Positions 8,275-16,335 of a stretch of DNA of 64,000 bases are shown piece after piece. Every line of letters begins with the position of its first letter. The stretch's first letter is position 1. A program made the translations under genes and the position numbers. A model generated the notes under the pieces. That model did no database searches and was not told the DNA's origin. It was given only the letters and a program-made list of their open reading frames with translations. Source of the DNA: Bordetella sp. FB-8 (GTDB lineage Bacteria; Pseudomonadota; Gammaproteobacteria; Burkholderiales; Burkholderiaceae_B); contig NZ_KB907784.1 in assembly GCF_000382185.1 (NCBI RefSeq), positions 2,195,633-2,259,632 of the forward strand, written 5' to 3'.

Positions 8275-9138
8275 CGAAGCGTGGAAAATCAGAAAAACGG
8301 GCAAGGGGTGCTGCGCCGCGTAGTCATTTGCGCCGATGATTTTGGCATGAATCGCGCCGTCGACGCAGGCATTCTGGATCTGGCGCGGGCCGGCCGCCTG
8401 GGCGCTGTGAGCTGCATGTCGCTGGGCCCGTCCTTCCCCGAGCAGGTCGGGGCTTTGCGCGGCATGGATGTCGATGCGGGACTGCATTTCGACCTGACCG
8501 AGGGCGTGGGCGGGCAGGATTCCGTCGTTGCCTTGAGGACGCTGATCGTCCGGGCGTATCTGGGACGCCTTGCGCCGGCTTGGGTGGATGCCCGGCTGCA
8601 ACGCCAGCTCGATGCCTTCGAACGCGTTTATGGCTCGTCGCCGGCCTATCTGGACGGACATCAGCACGTGCATCAACTGCCTGGCGTGCTGCCCCGGGTG
8701 ATCGAGATCCTTCAGCGCCGCTACGGCGCCCGCATGCCCTGGCTGCGCTGCACCCTGCCGAGGTCCCAGCCGGGCGTGGGCCTGGCCAATGCGTTCAAGG
8801 CGCAGGTCATCGGCGCCCTGGGTGCCGGCGCTTTGCGGCGGACCGTGCGCGAGCGCGGCTGGCGCAGCAACGACCGGTTCCTGGGCGTCTATGGCCTGAG
8901 CGGCGGGGCGGCGCATTATGCGCGGCTGTTGCGCCGCTGGCTCGATGCGGCCCGGGACGGCGACCTGATGATGTGTCACCCCGCCCGCGCGGCCGCGCCA
9001 GCCGAGGGCGATGCGCTCATGCGCCAGCGCGCCGCCGAGTTCGAGGTTTTGTCGGGCGAGGATATGCCGGGCTGGCTGCAGGCCCGGGGCCTGCGGATCG
9101 AGCGGCAGAGCCGGATCACGCCCTTGCCAGCGCGTTAG
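8269..9138 (+). CDS. lgmC: YdjC/HpnK-type carbohydrate deacetylase, LgmC-like
   Basis: A metal-dependent deacetylase of about 289 residues. It has the metal-binding ICADDFGMN motif near the N-terminus, LHFDLTEG, the DGHQHVHQLP histidine motif, and MMCHPA near the C-terminus, all typical of YdjC/HpnK hopanoid and sugar deacetylases. In the lgm pathway LgmC is thought to turn C55P-GlcNAc into C55P-GlcN before export. ATG 8269 overlaps the antisense lgmD start; GTG 8281 and GTG 8308 are in-frame alternatives. Its 3' end overlaps the convergent LysR gene by 23 bp. Confidence 0.85.
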   Translation: MHRSVENQKNGQGVLRRVVICADDFGMNRAVDAGILDLARAGRLGAVSCMSLGPSFPEQVGALRGMDVDAGLHFDLTEGVGGQDSVVALRTLIVRAYLGRLAPAWVDARLQRQLDAFERVYGSSPAYLDGHQHVHQLPGVLPRVIEILQRRYGARMPWLRCTLPRSQPGVGLANAFKAQVIGALGAGALRRTVRERGWRSNDRFLGVYGLSGGAAHYARLLRRWLDAARDGDLMMCHPARAAAPAEGDALMRQRAAEFEVLSGEDMPGWLQARGLRIERQSRITPLPAR

Positions 9139-10012
9139 GGCGCAGTTCCCGCGCCAGGGCCAGCCAGGCCTGGGCCGCGTGCGACAGATAGCCTCCGCGG
9201 CGCCAGATCAGGCACAACTCCCAGTCGGTTGCCGGTTCGACCAGCGGTACGCAGTTGATGCCGCTGATCGAGCGTGCCTGCAATTCCAGTCGGGGCAGGA
9301 AGGCCACGCCCAGGCCCGCGGCCACCAATGCAATGATGAAATCGATCTGGCCACTGCGCGCGGCTACGGTGGGGGTGATTCCGGCTTGTCTCCAGGCGTC
9401 CTCCAGCAGGCGATTCAGTGCGAAGCCTTCGTCGAAAAGAATGAAGGGCGATTGCCGCAGTTGCCATAGGTTTACATGCATCGCATCGGCATGCGGATGG
9501 TTGGGCGGCAGCAGGGCCACCAGGGGCTCGCACGCGACGGCCTGCCACTCGAAGGCTGCGGGCACGGGTGTGAGGGAGGCGGCCAGTTCCAGCTCGCCGG
9601 CCATGATCATCTCCTCCAGGCGCCGGCTGCCGTGTTCGATCAGGCTGATCTCGATGGTGGGGTAACGGCTGCGAAAGCGGGCAAAGAGCGGGGCGAACAG
9701 GGACCTGCTGCCCAAAGGCGGTAAGCCCAGGCGCAGGACGCCACGCTTGAGTCCGCGGATTTCATCGAGTTCGGTCTTCAGGTCGTCGCGTTCGGCCAAC
9801 ATGGTCAGCGCGCGGCGATATACGACTTCTCCGGCCTGGGTGAGCTTGGGAGGCTGGGACTGGCGATCCAGCAGGATCATTTGCAGTTCGTCTTCCAACT
9901 GCTTGACCGCCTTGCTGACAGTGGGTTGTGTGGCGAAAACCACACGGGCCGCCTGGGAGAAGCCGCCCTGGCGGACGACTTCCACCAGGGCGCGCAGGGT
10001 ACGCAATTCCAT
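9116..10012 (-). CDS. LysR-family regulator next to cidA/lrgB-like genes
   Basis: A LysR-type activator of 298 residues. The N-terminal winged helix reads FSQAARVVFATQPTVSKAVKQLEDEL and is followed by an effector domain beginning GVLRLGLPPLGSRSLFAPL. ATG 10012 gives the usual MELRTLRALVEVV start; ATG 10027 adds five residues. It is divergent from the CidA/LrgB-type pair, the arrangement known for CidR-type regulators, so it probably activates that pair in response to a metabolite. A TAAAACG-N8-CGTTTTA repeat lies between them. Confidence 0.88.
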   Translation of the reverse strand: MELRTLRALVEVVRQGGFSQAARVVFATQPTVSKAVKQLEDELQMILLDRQSQPPKLTQAGEVVYRRALTMLAERDDLKTELDEIRGLKRGVLRLGLPPLGSRSLFAPLFARFRSRYPTIEISLIEHGSRRLEEMIMAGELELAASLTPVPAAFEWQAVACEPLVALLPPNHPHADAMHVNLWQLRQSPFILFDEGFALNRLLEDAWRQAGITPTVAARSGQIDFIIALVAAGLGVAFLPRLELQARSISGINCVPLVEPATDWELCLIWRRGGYLSHAAQAWLALARELRPNALARA

Positions 10013-10041
10013 AAATCGAGACTCCATGCTGCGGCGCAGTA

Positions 10042-10063
10042 TAAAACGGGGCTGGGCGTTTTA
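10042..10063. promoter_or_regulatory. Inverted repeat in the lysR/cidA intergenic region
   Basis: TAAAACG-N8-CGTTTTA is a 7-bp perfect inverted repeat between the LysR start (10012) and the cidA start. A strongly AT-rich stretch (10063-10118) follows and probably holds the promoter. LysR binding is inferred from position. Confidence 0.4.
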
Positions 10064-10132
10064 AACTATTCCATATAAGCATAATTTTTATTCAAATAAT
10101 TCATTTTATCTATATGAAAGAGGAGCGTACAA

Positions 10133-10573
10133 ATGGAGTCAAGCCCCGCGGGGGCTATCCAGGAGTCCGCCATGACCTATTTCCGTCCCATTGTTTTGCG
10201 TAATTTGCTGCGCCACAGCAAATTGCTGCAGATAGGCCTGCTGATCCTGTTTTCGCTGGCCGGACAGAAAATCACCGCGCTTCTGGACCTGCCAGTTCCG
10301 GGAGGGGTTGTCGGCTTGTTGCTCGTGCTGGGCTTGCTGGCCAGCGGCAAGCTGCAGGTGCAGGCCGTGCGCCGCGGCGCCAATTGGCTGCTGGGCGAGA
10401 TGCTGCTTTTCTTCGTGCCTTCGGTGATGTCCCTGCTTAACCACCATGAATTCCTGGGCATGCTGGGTTTCAAGGTATTGGCGACCATCGTTGCGGGTAC
10501 GGCCATGGTCATGGTGAGTACCGCGCTGACCATCGATCTGGGCTATCGCTGGATGAACCAGCAGGCGGCCTGA
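10133..10573 (+). CDS. CidA/LrgA holin-like membrane protein
   Basis: A small protein with about four TM helices: LLQIGLLILFSLAGQKITALL, the family's PVPGGVVGLLLVLGLLA, LLGEMLLFFVPSVMSLL, and a last helix VLATIVAGTAMVMVSTALTI. It pairs with an LrgB homologue 2 bp downstream. Family members act in overflow metabolism or murein hydrolase and cell-death control; pyruvate or organic acid transport is also proposed. Two in-frame starts each have a ribosome site: ATG 10133 (AGGAG at 10121) and ATG 10172 (AGGAG at 10161). The second gives 133 residues, the usual family length. A GC-rich hairpin (10142-10156) lies between them. Confidence 0.88.
   Translation: MESSPAGAIQESAMTYFRPIVLRNLLRHSKLLQIGLLILFSLAGQKITALLDLPVPGGVVGLLLVLGLLASGKLQVQAVRRGANWLLGEMLLFFVPSVMSLLNHHEFLGMLGFKVLATIVAGTAMVMVSTALTIDLGYRWMNQQAA
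10142..10156 (+). promoter_or_regulatory. GC hairpin between two starts of the cidA-like gene
   Basis: AGCCCC-GCG-GGGGCT can form a 6-bp stem between the two candidate start codons (10133 and 10172), just before the second Shine-Dalgarno (10161-10165). It could affect which start is used. Confidence 0.35.
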
Positions 10574-10575
10574 CC

Positions 10576-11271
10576 ATGCCTGCGCAAGTTGACCTCTATT
10601 TTTGGCCGGCGGCGACGGTGCTGGTCTATGCCCTGGCGCGCTGGCTGTACAGCCGCCGCCCCTGCTTCTGGACGTCCACCCTGATCATGGCGCCGGCGCT
10701 GCTGCTCGGGCTGGCGGTGTATCTGCACGTGGGCTACAGCGACTACATGCTGGGTTCGCACTGGTTAATGCTGATGCTGGGCCCGGTGCTGGTGGCTTTC
10801 GCGCTGCCGCTGTACGAGCAGCGGGTCCTGATCCAGCGCTACTGGCCCCTGCTGGCGGCGGGTATCGTGGTGGGCAGCGTGATCGCCAGCTCGAGCGCCT
10901 GGTTGTTGGGCGGATTGCTGGGCCTGCCCACAGGGTTGCGCCTGAGCCTGCTGCCGCGCTCGGTGGGTACGCCTTTTGCCATGGACGTGTCGTCCCATGT
11001 GGGCGGCGTGCCCGACCTGACGGCTGTTTTCGTGATCATCACCGGCGTGCTGGGCGCCAGCATCGGTCAGTGGCTGCGCGCTTGGCTGCCGCTGCGCTCG
11101 TCCCTGGCGCGCGGCGCGCTGTTCGGCATGGGGGCGCAAGGCGCCGGTACCGCCAAAGCCCGGGAATTGGCTGACGAGGAAGGCGCGGTCGCCGGCCTGG
11201 TCATGGTGATGGCTGGCATATTCAATGTTCTGGTCACCCCCTACGCGGTGTATGCCCTGATGTCGCTCTGA
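10576..11271 (+). CDS. LrgB-family membrane protein
   Basis: A 231-residue polytopic protein with the LrgB signatures LLPRSVGTPFAMDVSSHVGGVPDLTAVFVIITG and GMGAQGAGTAKARELADEEGAVAGLVMV, plus six or more hydrophobic helices. It starts 2 bp after the CidA-like gene and is translationally coupled to it. CidA/LrgB pairs work together at the cytoplasmic membrane; in plants and bacteria LrgB-type proteins have been linked to glycolate, pyruvate or similar export. The LysR gene upstream probably controls it. Confidence 0.9.
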   Translation: MPAQVDLYFWPAATVLVYALARWLYSRRPCFWTSTLIMAPALLLGLAVYLHVGYSDYMLGSHWLMLMLGPVLVAFALPLYEQRVLIQRYWPLLAAGIVVGSVIASSSAWLLGGLLGLPTGLRLSLLPRSVGTPFAMDVSSHVGGVPDLTAVFVIITGVLGASIGQWLRAWLPLRSSLARGALFGMGAQGAGTAKARELADEEGAVAGLVMVMAGIFNVLVTPYAVYALMSL

Positions 11272-11294
11272 CCCGGCCGCCGGGGCCGCGCTGC

Positions 11295-11933
11295 TCAGCG
11301 GCCCGCCAGTTCCAGCGCCACCGGATAGAGCGAAGCCACCAGCAGCAAGGCCATCGCGACATTGAAACCGCGCACGATGCCGGGCTTGTGCAGCCAGCGG
11401 CGCAGGGTACTGCCAAACAGAACCCACAGGCCTACGCAGGGCAGGTTGATGATGACGCAGGCCAGGGTGGCGATCAGCAGATTGCCGAAAAAGCCTTGCT
11501 GTGGCGTATAGGTGGCGACGATGCCCACCGCCATGACCCAGGCCTTGGGGTTGATCCACTGGAACATCACGGCCTGCATGAAGCGGATGGGACGGGCGCG
11601 GGACAGGCCTTCCTGCACGGAGCTGGAATTGGCGATCTTCCAGGCCAGGTACAGCAGATAGGCGGCGCCCAGGTATTTGAGCACCTGATACACCATGGGT
11701 TCGTGCACAAACACGGCGCCCAGTCCCAGGCCCACCAGCAGCACCATGAGCGAAAAGCCCAGGCTCACCCCCAGCAGGTGCGGCACGGTTCGCTGCATGC
11801 CGAATGTCAGGCCCGAGGACGCCAGCATGGCATTGTTCGGTCCGGGTGTGATCGAACTGACCAGGATGAACAGCAGGAGCGGGCCGAGCAGTGCGGGTGA
11901 GATCAGCGGCAGGGAGAGTATGGCGGGGTACAT
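11295..11933 (-). CDS. LysE/RhtB-family amino-acid exporter
   Basis: A 212-residue inner-membrane exporter. The family motif near the N-terminus is SSITPGPNNAMLASSGLTFG, with about six hydrophobic helices and the mid-protein motif WINPKAWVMAVG. Family members export basic, branched or threonine/homoserine-type amino acids. It is divergent from a MocR-type aminotransferase-like regulator, which suggests control by an amino acid or by PLP. Substrate unknown. Confidence 0.88.
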   Translation of the reverse strand: MYPAILSLPLISPALLGPLLLFILVSSITPGPNNAMLASSGLTFGMQRTVPHLLGVSLGFSLMVLLVGLGLGAVFVHEPMVYQVLKYLGAAYLLYLAWKIANSSSVQEGLSRARPIRFMQAVMFQWINPKAWVMAVGIVATYTPQQGFFGNLLIATLACVIINLPCVGLWVLFGSTLRRWLHKPGIVRGFNVAMALLLVASLYPVALELAGR

Positions 11934-12006
11934 GGCGCGGTGCTTGGAGGGATGGTTCGGAGGACTTGCCTGGTGCCTGGATTTCTGCCACTGTATGCAT
12001 AGTTAA

Positions 12007-12019
12007 CGGTACAGTACCG
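12007..12019. promoter_or_regulatory. Palindrome between lysE-like and mocR-like genes
   Basis: CGGTAC-A-GTACCG is a perfect 13-bp palindrome. It overlaps a wider CTGTA (11991) / TACAG (12010) pair. It lies 47 bp before the MocR start, where autoregulatory MocR operators are found. Confidence 0.45.
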
Positions 12020-12065
12020 ATACACTTCGTGGGCTCGTGTTGATAACTGGCCCGGTAAAAAAACC

Positions 12066-13520
12066 ATGACAGTTCACGCCGCCATGCCCGCGGCCGGTTG
12101 GCAGCCGGTGCGCGAGGCCGATGCAACATTGGTCAGCCAACTGACCGACGATCTGGCCCGCCGCATCGACGACCAGGGTCTACGCCCCGGCACGCGCCTG
12201 CCTTCGATACGCAAGATGGCCCAGCAGGCAGGCGTGAGCCGCTTCACGGTGGTCGAGGCCTACGACCGCCTGGTGGCGCGTGGCTTGCTGCAATCGCGCC
12301 GCGGCGCCGGCTTTTTCGTCAAGGCGCGGTCGCGCCAGGCGCTTCAACCCGCGGCTGCCGTTCCGCAGGCGCCCGCGCGCATCGACCATGCCTGGCTGCT
12401 GCGCAGCCTGTTCGGCTCCGGTTTGTCGTCCGGCACGCCGAGCAGCATGGGCCTGCTTCCGACCGACTGGCTCGACCCTGAAATGGTGGCCGCCGCCGTG
12501 CGCGCTGTCGGCCGTTCGGCGCGCGCGAACCTGCTGGCATACGGCCATCCTCAGGGCTACGAGCCACTGCGCCAGCAGATCGCCGCCCTGCTGCAGGAGC
12601 GGGGACTGCTCGTGCATCCCGAGCGCAACCTGCTTACCACGAATGGGGTCACGCACGGACTGGATCTGGTGGTGCGCCATTTCGTGCAGCCGGGCGACAC
12701 CGTACTGGTCGAAGATCCGGGGTGGTTCGTGATCTTCGGCCGCCTGGCCTCGATGGGCGCGCGCCTGATCGGCGTGCCGCGCGGCCCGCAAGGCCCCGAT
12801 ATCGCCTGGCTGGAGAAGGCGGCCGCCCAGCACAAGCCCAAGCTTTTCATCATCAATAGCGCCGTGCACAACCCAACGGGGCACACCTTGTCGGCGGGCG
12901 CGGCCTACGACGTCCTGCGCGTGGCCGAGCGCCACGACTTCCGGGTGGTCGAGGATGTCACTTATGGCGAGCTGCACCCTGGCCGCGCCATCACGCTGGG
13001 CGAGCTCGACCGGTTCAAGCGCGTCATCATGGTGGGTGGTTTTTCCAAGATGCTGGCTGCCAGCCTGCGGGTGGGCTATGTGGCGGCCGATCCCGATATT
13101 GTGCAGCAGCTCACGGATTTGAAGCTGCTTGCCGGACTCACGTCCGGCGAAGTGGGCGAGCGCGTCGTGCACCGCGTGTTGATGCAAGGGCAGTACCGTC
13201 GCCACGTCGAACGCGTGCGTCAGCGTGTGGACGAGGCGCGCGAGCGCTGTGTCAAGGCATTGATCAAGCTGGGTTTTGCCATGCCGCACGAACCTTATGC
13301 CGGCATCTTCATCCTGGCCGATTGCGGCCGCGATTCCGAGGCCGTGGCGCGCGAGGCGGCCGGGCGCGGCATGCTGCTGGTGCCGGGGACCTTATTTTCG
13401 CCTTCGCAAACGCCCTCTACGCTGCTGCGTTTTGCGGTGTCCATGGTGGACGACGCCAAGGCCTGGCGCGATCTGGCGGTCCTGCAGCGCGAGCACGCAG
13501 GCATGGCCGCCCGCAGCTAG
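12066..13520 (+). CDS. MocR-type regulator (GntR winged helix fused to class I aminotransferase fold)
   Basis: A 484-residue chimera. Residues about 20-85 form a GntR winged helix (LRPGTRLPSIRKMAQQAGVSRFTVVEAYDRL). From about 110 to the end runs a fold-type I aminotransferase domain with NSAVHNPTGHTLS and VGGFSKMLAASLRVGYV, whose FSK lysine would bind PLP. Such proteins (PdxR, GabR, EhuR-like) sense PLP or amino acids. It is divergent from a LysE-type exporter, its likely target. The stop codon lies inside a 14-bp tandem repeat, so the last four residues (AARS) are encoded by the first copy. Confidence 0.9.
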   Translation: MTVHAAMPAAGWQPVREADATLVSQLTDDLARRIDDQGLRPGTRLPSIRKMAQQAGVSRFTVVEAYDRLVARGLLQSRRGAGFFVKARSRQALQPAAAVPQAPARIDHAWLLRSLFGSGLSSGTPSSMGLLPTDWLDPEMVAAAVRAVGRSARANLLAYGHPQGYEPLRQQIAALLQERGLLVHPERNLLTTNGVTHGLDLVVRHFVQPGDTVLVEDPGWFVIFGRLASMGARLIGVPRGPQGPDIAWLEKAAAQHKPKLFIINSAVHNPTGHTLSAGAAYDVLRVAERHDFRVVEDVTYGELHPGRAITLGELDRFKRVIMVGGFSKMLAASLRVGYVAADPDIVQQLTDLKLLAGLTSGEVGERVVHRVLMQGQYRRHVERVRQRVDEARERCVKALIKLGFAMPHEPYAGIFILADCGRDSEAVAREAAGRGMLLVPGTLFSPSQTPSTLLRFAVSMVDDAKAWRDLAVLQREHAGMAARS

Positions 13521-13548
13521 CCGCCCGCAGCTAGCCGCCCGCAGCTAG
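13507..13548. repeat. Three tandem copies of a 14-bp repeat at the mocR stop codon
   Basis: The unit CCGCCCGCAGCTAG occurs three times without gaps (13507, 13521, 13535). The first copy contains the TAG stop of the regulator. Extra copies beyond the stop do not alter the protein. Confidence 0.9.
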
Positions 13549-13613
13549 CCTATGCGCGCGCAGGCCAGCATATACTTTTCCCCTAGTCCGATCGCTTTTT
13601 CAGGAAGCCCATC

Positions 13614-13958
13614 ATGTCCGTAGCCATCCGCCCGCTTTCCCCCACTTTCGCCGTCGCCCCCCAGCTTGCACCCGAAGACATGGCCGATGTCGCCGCGGCC
13701 GGGTATAAGAGCGTCATCATCAATCGGCCCGACCACGAAGGGGGCGCCGACCAGCCCACCGCGGCCGACGTGACGCGCGCGGCCCAGGCGCTTGGGTTGC
13801 AGGTTCAATACCTGCCCGTGGTCAGCGGCGCCATGACCATGGACGACGTGACCCGTTTTGCCGAGCTGCTGCGCACGCTGCCTGGCCCCGTTCTGGCCTA
13901 TTGCCGTACCGGCACGCGCTGCACCAATCTCTACGCCAATGCCCAGCAGCTGGGCTAA
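13614..13958 (+). CDS. TIGR01244/DUF442-type phosphatase-like (beta-lactamase hydrolase-like) protein
   Basis: A 114-residue single-domain protein of the tyrosine-phosphatase-like fold found alone or fused to metallo-beta-lactamase/persulfide dioxygenase proteins. It has the entry segment SVIINRPDHEG and the P-loop-like AYCRTGTRC, with the nucleophile cysteine followed by RTGTRC. The family is sometimes annotated as a sulfur transferase. It stands alone between the MocR gene and a UspA gene. Its substrate is unknown. Confidence 0.8.
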   Translation: MSVAIRPLSPTFAVAPQLAPEDMADVAAAGYKSVIINRPDHEGGADQPTAADVTRAAQALGLQVQYLPVVSGAMTMDDVTRFAELLRTLPGPVLAYCRTGTRCTNLYANAQQLG

Positions 13959-14064
13959 AGCCGCTCGCTGCCGCGTTCGCATCGGGCGGATTTGACATAG
14001 GTCATGACGGCAGCCGTTTTTTTCCAGTAGCATGGAAACGTTACTCTCAAGAAGGAGCGAGACC

Positions 14065-14520
14065 ATGTTCAAGAAAATTCTGCTTCCTACCGATGGTTCT
14101 CCGCTGTCGTGCCAGGCCGCCAATGCCGGAATCATCTTCGCGCGATCGGTCGGGGCGGAGGTCGTTGCGCTGCACGTCACGCAGCCCTTCGCGGCCACCA
14201 TCGGCTTTGACGGCATGGCGGCAGCCTACGCCATCACCGACGAGGACTACGAGAAGGCCGCGGCCGAGCAGAGCGCGAAGTATCTCAAGCACATCAGCGA
14301 CCGCGCCGAGACCGCGGATGTGAAAGTCACCACGCGCTCCGTGTCCAACTTCAACGTGGCCGATGGCATTGTGCAGGCCGCGGCGGACGAACACTGCGAT
14401 CTGATCTTCATCGGCAGCCATGGCCGCAACGGCCTTTCGCGGCTGCTGCTGGGCAGCGTCACGGTCAAGGTGCTGAGCCTGTCGCGCGTGGCGACGCTGG
14501 TGTTCCACGTCAAGGAATGA
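14065..14520 (+). CDS. Universal stress protein, UspA family
   Basis: A 151-residue Usp domain. It starts MFKKILLPTDGSPLSC, whose aspartate binds the nucleotide, and has the ATP-binding tail IGSHGRNGLSRLLLGSVTVKVLS (GxxGxRGxxxxxxGS class). The start at ATG 14065 is supported by AAGGAG at 14052; an upstream in-frame ATG 14032 would add 11 unrelated residues. It stands alone and ends at a hairpin shared with the convergent moeA. Confidence 0.9.
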   Translation: MFKKILLPTDGSPLSCQAANAGIIFARSVGAEVVALHVTQPFAATIGFDGMAAAYAITDEDYEKAAAEQSAKYLKHISDRAETADVKVTTRSVSNFNVADGIVQAAADEHCDLIFIGSHGRNGLSRLLLGSVTVKVLSLSRVATLVFHVKE

Positions 14521-14525
14521 ACGCT

Positions 14526-14544
14526 AGGCGCCTGCACGGCGCCT
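14526..14544. terminator. Hairpin between convergent uspA and moeA genes
   Basis: AGGCGCC-TGCAC-GGCGCCT forms a 7-bp GC stem between the two stop codons. It has no T run, so intrinsic termination is uncertain. Confidence 0.4.
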
Positions 14545-14551
14545 GCGGCAG

Positions 14552-15757
14552 TCAGGCCAGCCAGTGCTTCAGGTCGTAGTAGCTCACGATATCCCCGTCG
14601 TGAACGGGGATGCCGGCCGGCAGGCGCGCCAAGCCGTCGCACCAGGGCAGTGAGCTGATCGCGCCCGAACTTTGGTTGCTGTAGGGTGCCACGTCGGCAT
14701 GGCCGTGCGCCAGAGGATGGTATTGCACGCGAATGAATTCCTCGCGGCTGTCCTGGCGGGTTTTTTCCGTGCGCAGCGCGGCGCGCAGCACCGGCGGATA
14801 TATGCGCGCGCGGCCCTGCATGCGGCGAATCATGGGCGATACCAGCACCGTGAACACCGCATAGGCCGACACGGGGTTTCCTGGAAGGCAGACGATCAAT
14901 TTGTCGCCAAGCCGGGCCATGGCCACGGGTTTGCCCGGTTTCATGCGCACTTTCCAGAGCGCCAGTTCGCCGCCCAGCGACTCGATGGCCGGCTTGACCA
15001 GATCGTGGTCGCCTACCGACACGCCGCCCACACTGATGATGAGATCGCAATCGGCCTGCAGGGCGCGCAAGGCGGCTTGCAGGTCGGCGGTATCATCGCG
15101 CGCATGCCTTACCTGGGTCACCTGCGCGCCCAGGCCTTGCGCCAGGGCAGTCAACATGGGGCCGTTGGAGTTGTAGACGTGCCCGGCCGCGCGTGCCTGG
15201 CCGGGCACGGCCAGTTCGTCGCCGGTGGTCAGGATGCCGACGCGCAGGCGCGGATAGACCTCGATTTTGTCCAGACCCTGCGAAGCCAGGAGCGCGATGT
15301 GCGCGGCCTGAAGCAGTGTGCCGGCTGTCAATAGCGGCGTGCCGCGGCGCACGTCCTCGCCCAGTTTGCGCACGTGCTGACCGATCTGCGGCGCTTCGGT
15401 AATCTCGACCATGCCCCCGGTTTCGCGCGTGTTTTCCTGCATGACTACGGTGTCGGCGCCTTGCGGAATCAGGCTGCCCGTGAACAGGCGCGTGGCCTGG
15501 CCGGCGACGAGCGGCTCAGGCTGCTCGCCCGCGTAGCAACGCTGCTGGATGGGCATGCTGGCGCCGGGTTGGTAGTCGGCCTGGCGGATGGCGTAGCCAT
15601 CCATGGCGCTGTTATCGGCAGGCGGCAGGTCAACCGTGGCGGCAAGGTCGGTTGCAAGCACGCGGCCCACGGCCTGGACCAGGGGAACGGTTTCGGTGCG
15701 CGTGGGGACGGGAGCGGCTTCGGTAAGCCGGGATTGGGCCTCGTCGAATTCGAGCAT
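14552..15757 (-). CDS. moeA: Molybdopterin molybdenumtransferase MoeA
   Basis: Inserts molybdate into adenylylated molybdopterin in the last step of Mo-cofactor synthesis. The 401-residue protein has the MoeA signatures DLPPADNSAMDGYAIRQADY, FTGSLIPQGADTVVMQEN, the MPT-binding core VGILTTGDEL...YNSNGPMLTA, ISVGGVSVGDHDLVKPA and PGKPVAMARLGDKLIVCLPGNPVSAYAVF. The ATG at 15757 is preferred over an upstream in-frame TTG at 15766. Last gene of the moaC-D-E-moaB-moeA run, 22 bp after moaB. Confidence 0.95.
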   Translation of the reverse strand: MLEFDEAQSRLTEAAPVPTRTETVPLVQAVGRVLATDLAATVDLPPADNSAMDGYAIRQADYQPGASMPIQQRCYAGEQPEPLVAGQATRLFTGSLIPQGADTVVMQENTRETGGMVEITEAPQIGQHVRKLGEDVRRGTPLLTAGTLLQAAHIALLASQGLDKIEVYPRLRVGILTTGDELAVPGQARAAGHVYNSNGPMLTALAQGLGAQVTQVRHARDDTADLQAALRALQADCDLIISVGGVSVGDHDLVKPAIESLGGELALWKVRMKPGKPVAMARLGDKLIVCLPGNPVSAYAVFTVLVSPMIRRMQGRARIYPPVLRAALRTEKTRQDSREEFIRVQYHPLAHGHADVAPYSNQSSGAISSLPWCDGLARLPAGIPVHDGDIVSYYDLKHWLA

Positions 15758-15779
15758 GGATCGCAAGCAGGTGGGTGTG

Positions 15780-16307
15780 TCAGGCCGCGGAACGGGCGCG
15801 GTTCAGGTGGGTGGCGAAATTGCAGGGTTTGTGGCGGCTGTCGAGCTGTTCGCGGATGATTTGGGTCCAGGCCATTTCGCAGGCGTGGTTGGAACCCGGC
15901 ATGCAGAAGATCACGGTATTGTTGGCGTAGCCCGCCAACGCGCGCGACTGGATCGTGGCGCTGCCGATCTCTTCGAACGACAGCTGGCGGAACAGCTCGC
16001 CGAAGCCGTCGATTACCTTGTCGAACAAGGGCATGAGGGCCTCGGGTATGGAGTCCTTGTGCGAGAAGCCGGTGCCTCCCGTGGCGAGGATGACCTGGAC
16101 CTGCGGGTCGGCGATCCAGTCGCTGGTCACGCGGCGGATCTGGTAGATGTCGTCGCGCACGATCTCGCGCCTGGCGCATACATGGCCTGCCCGGGCCACG
16201 TGCTCGGCCAGCAGGTTGCCCGAGGTGTCGTCGCCCGCGGTGCGCCGGTCGCTCACCGTGAGAATGGCGCAGGCAAGCGAAATGGCTTCATCGGTGTGGC
16301 TGCTCAT
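15780..16307 (-). CDS. moaB: MoaB/Mog-type molybdopterin adenylyltransferase
   Basis: A 175-residue MoCF-biosynthesis protein. It has AILTVSDRR near the start, the MPT-binding ILATGGTGFSHKDSIPEAL and the FCMPGSNHACEMAWTQII loop. The family adenylylates molybdopterin or is a paralogue of unclear role (E. coli MoaB). It lies between moaE and moeA on the same strand, which supports a function in Mo-cofactor synthesis. Confidence 0.92.
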   Translation of the reverse strand: MSSHTDEAISLACAILTVSDRRTAGDDTSGNLLAEHVARAGHVCARREIVRDDIYQIRRVTSDWIADPQVQVILATGGTGFSHKDSIPEALMPLFDKVIDGFGELFRQLSFEEIGSATIQSRALAGYANNTVIFCMPGSNHACEMAWTQIIREQLDSRHKPCNFATHLNRARSAA

Positions 16308-16335
16308 GGCGTTCCTTGAGGTTTTCTTCGTTGTT

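Noticed and set aside
8275..8979. N-terminal extension of the GtrA gene to 366 residues
   Set aside because: It is antisense to the deacetylase and has no family features; the GtrA protein starts at ATG 8274.
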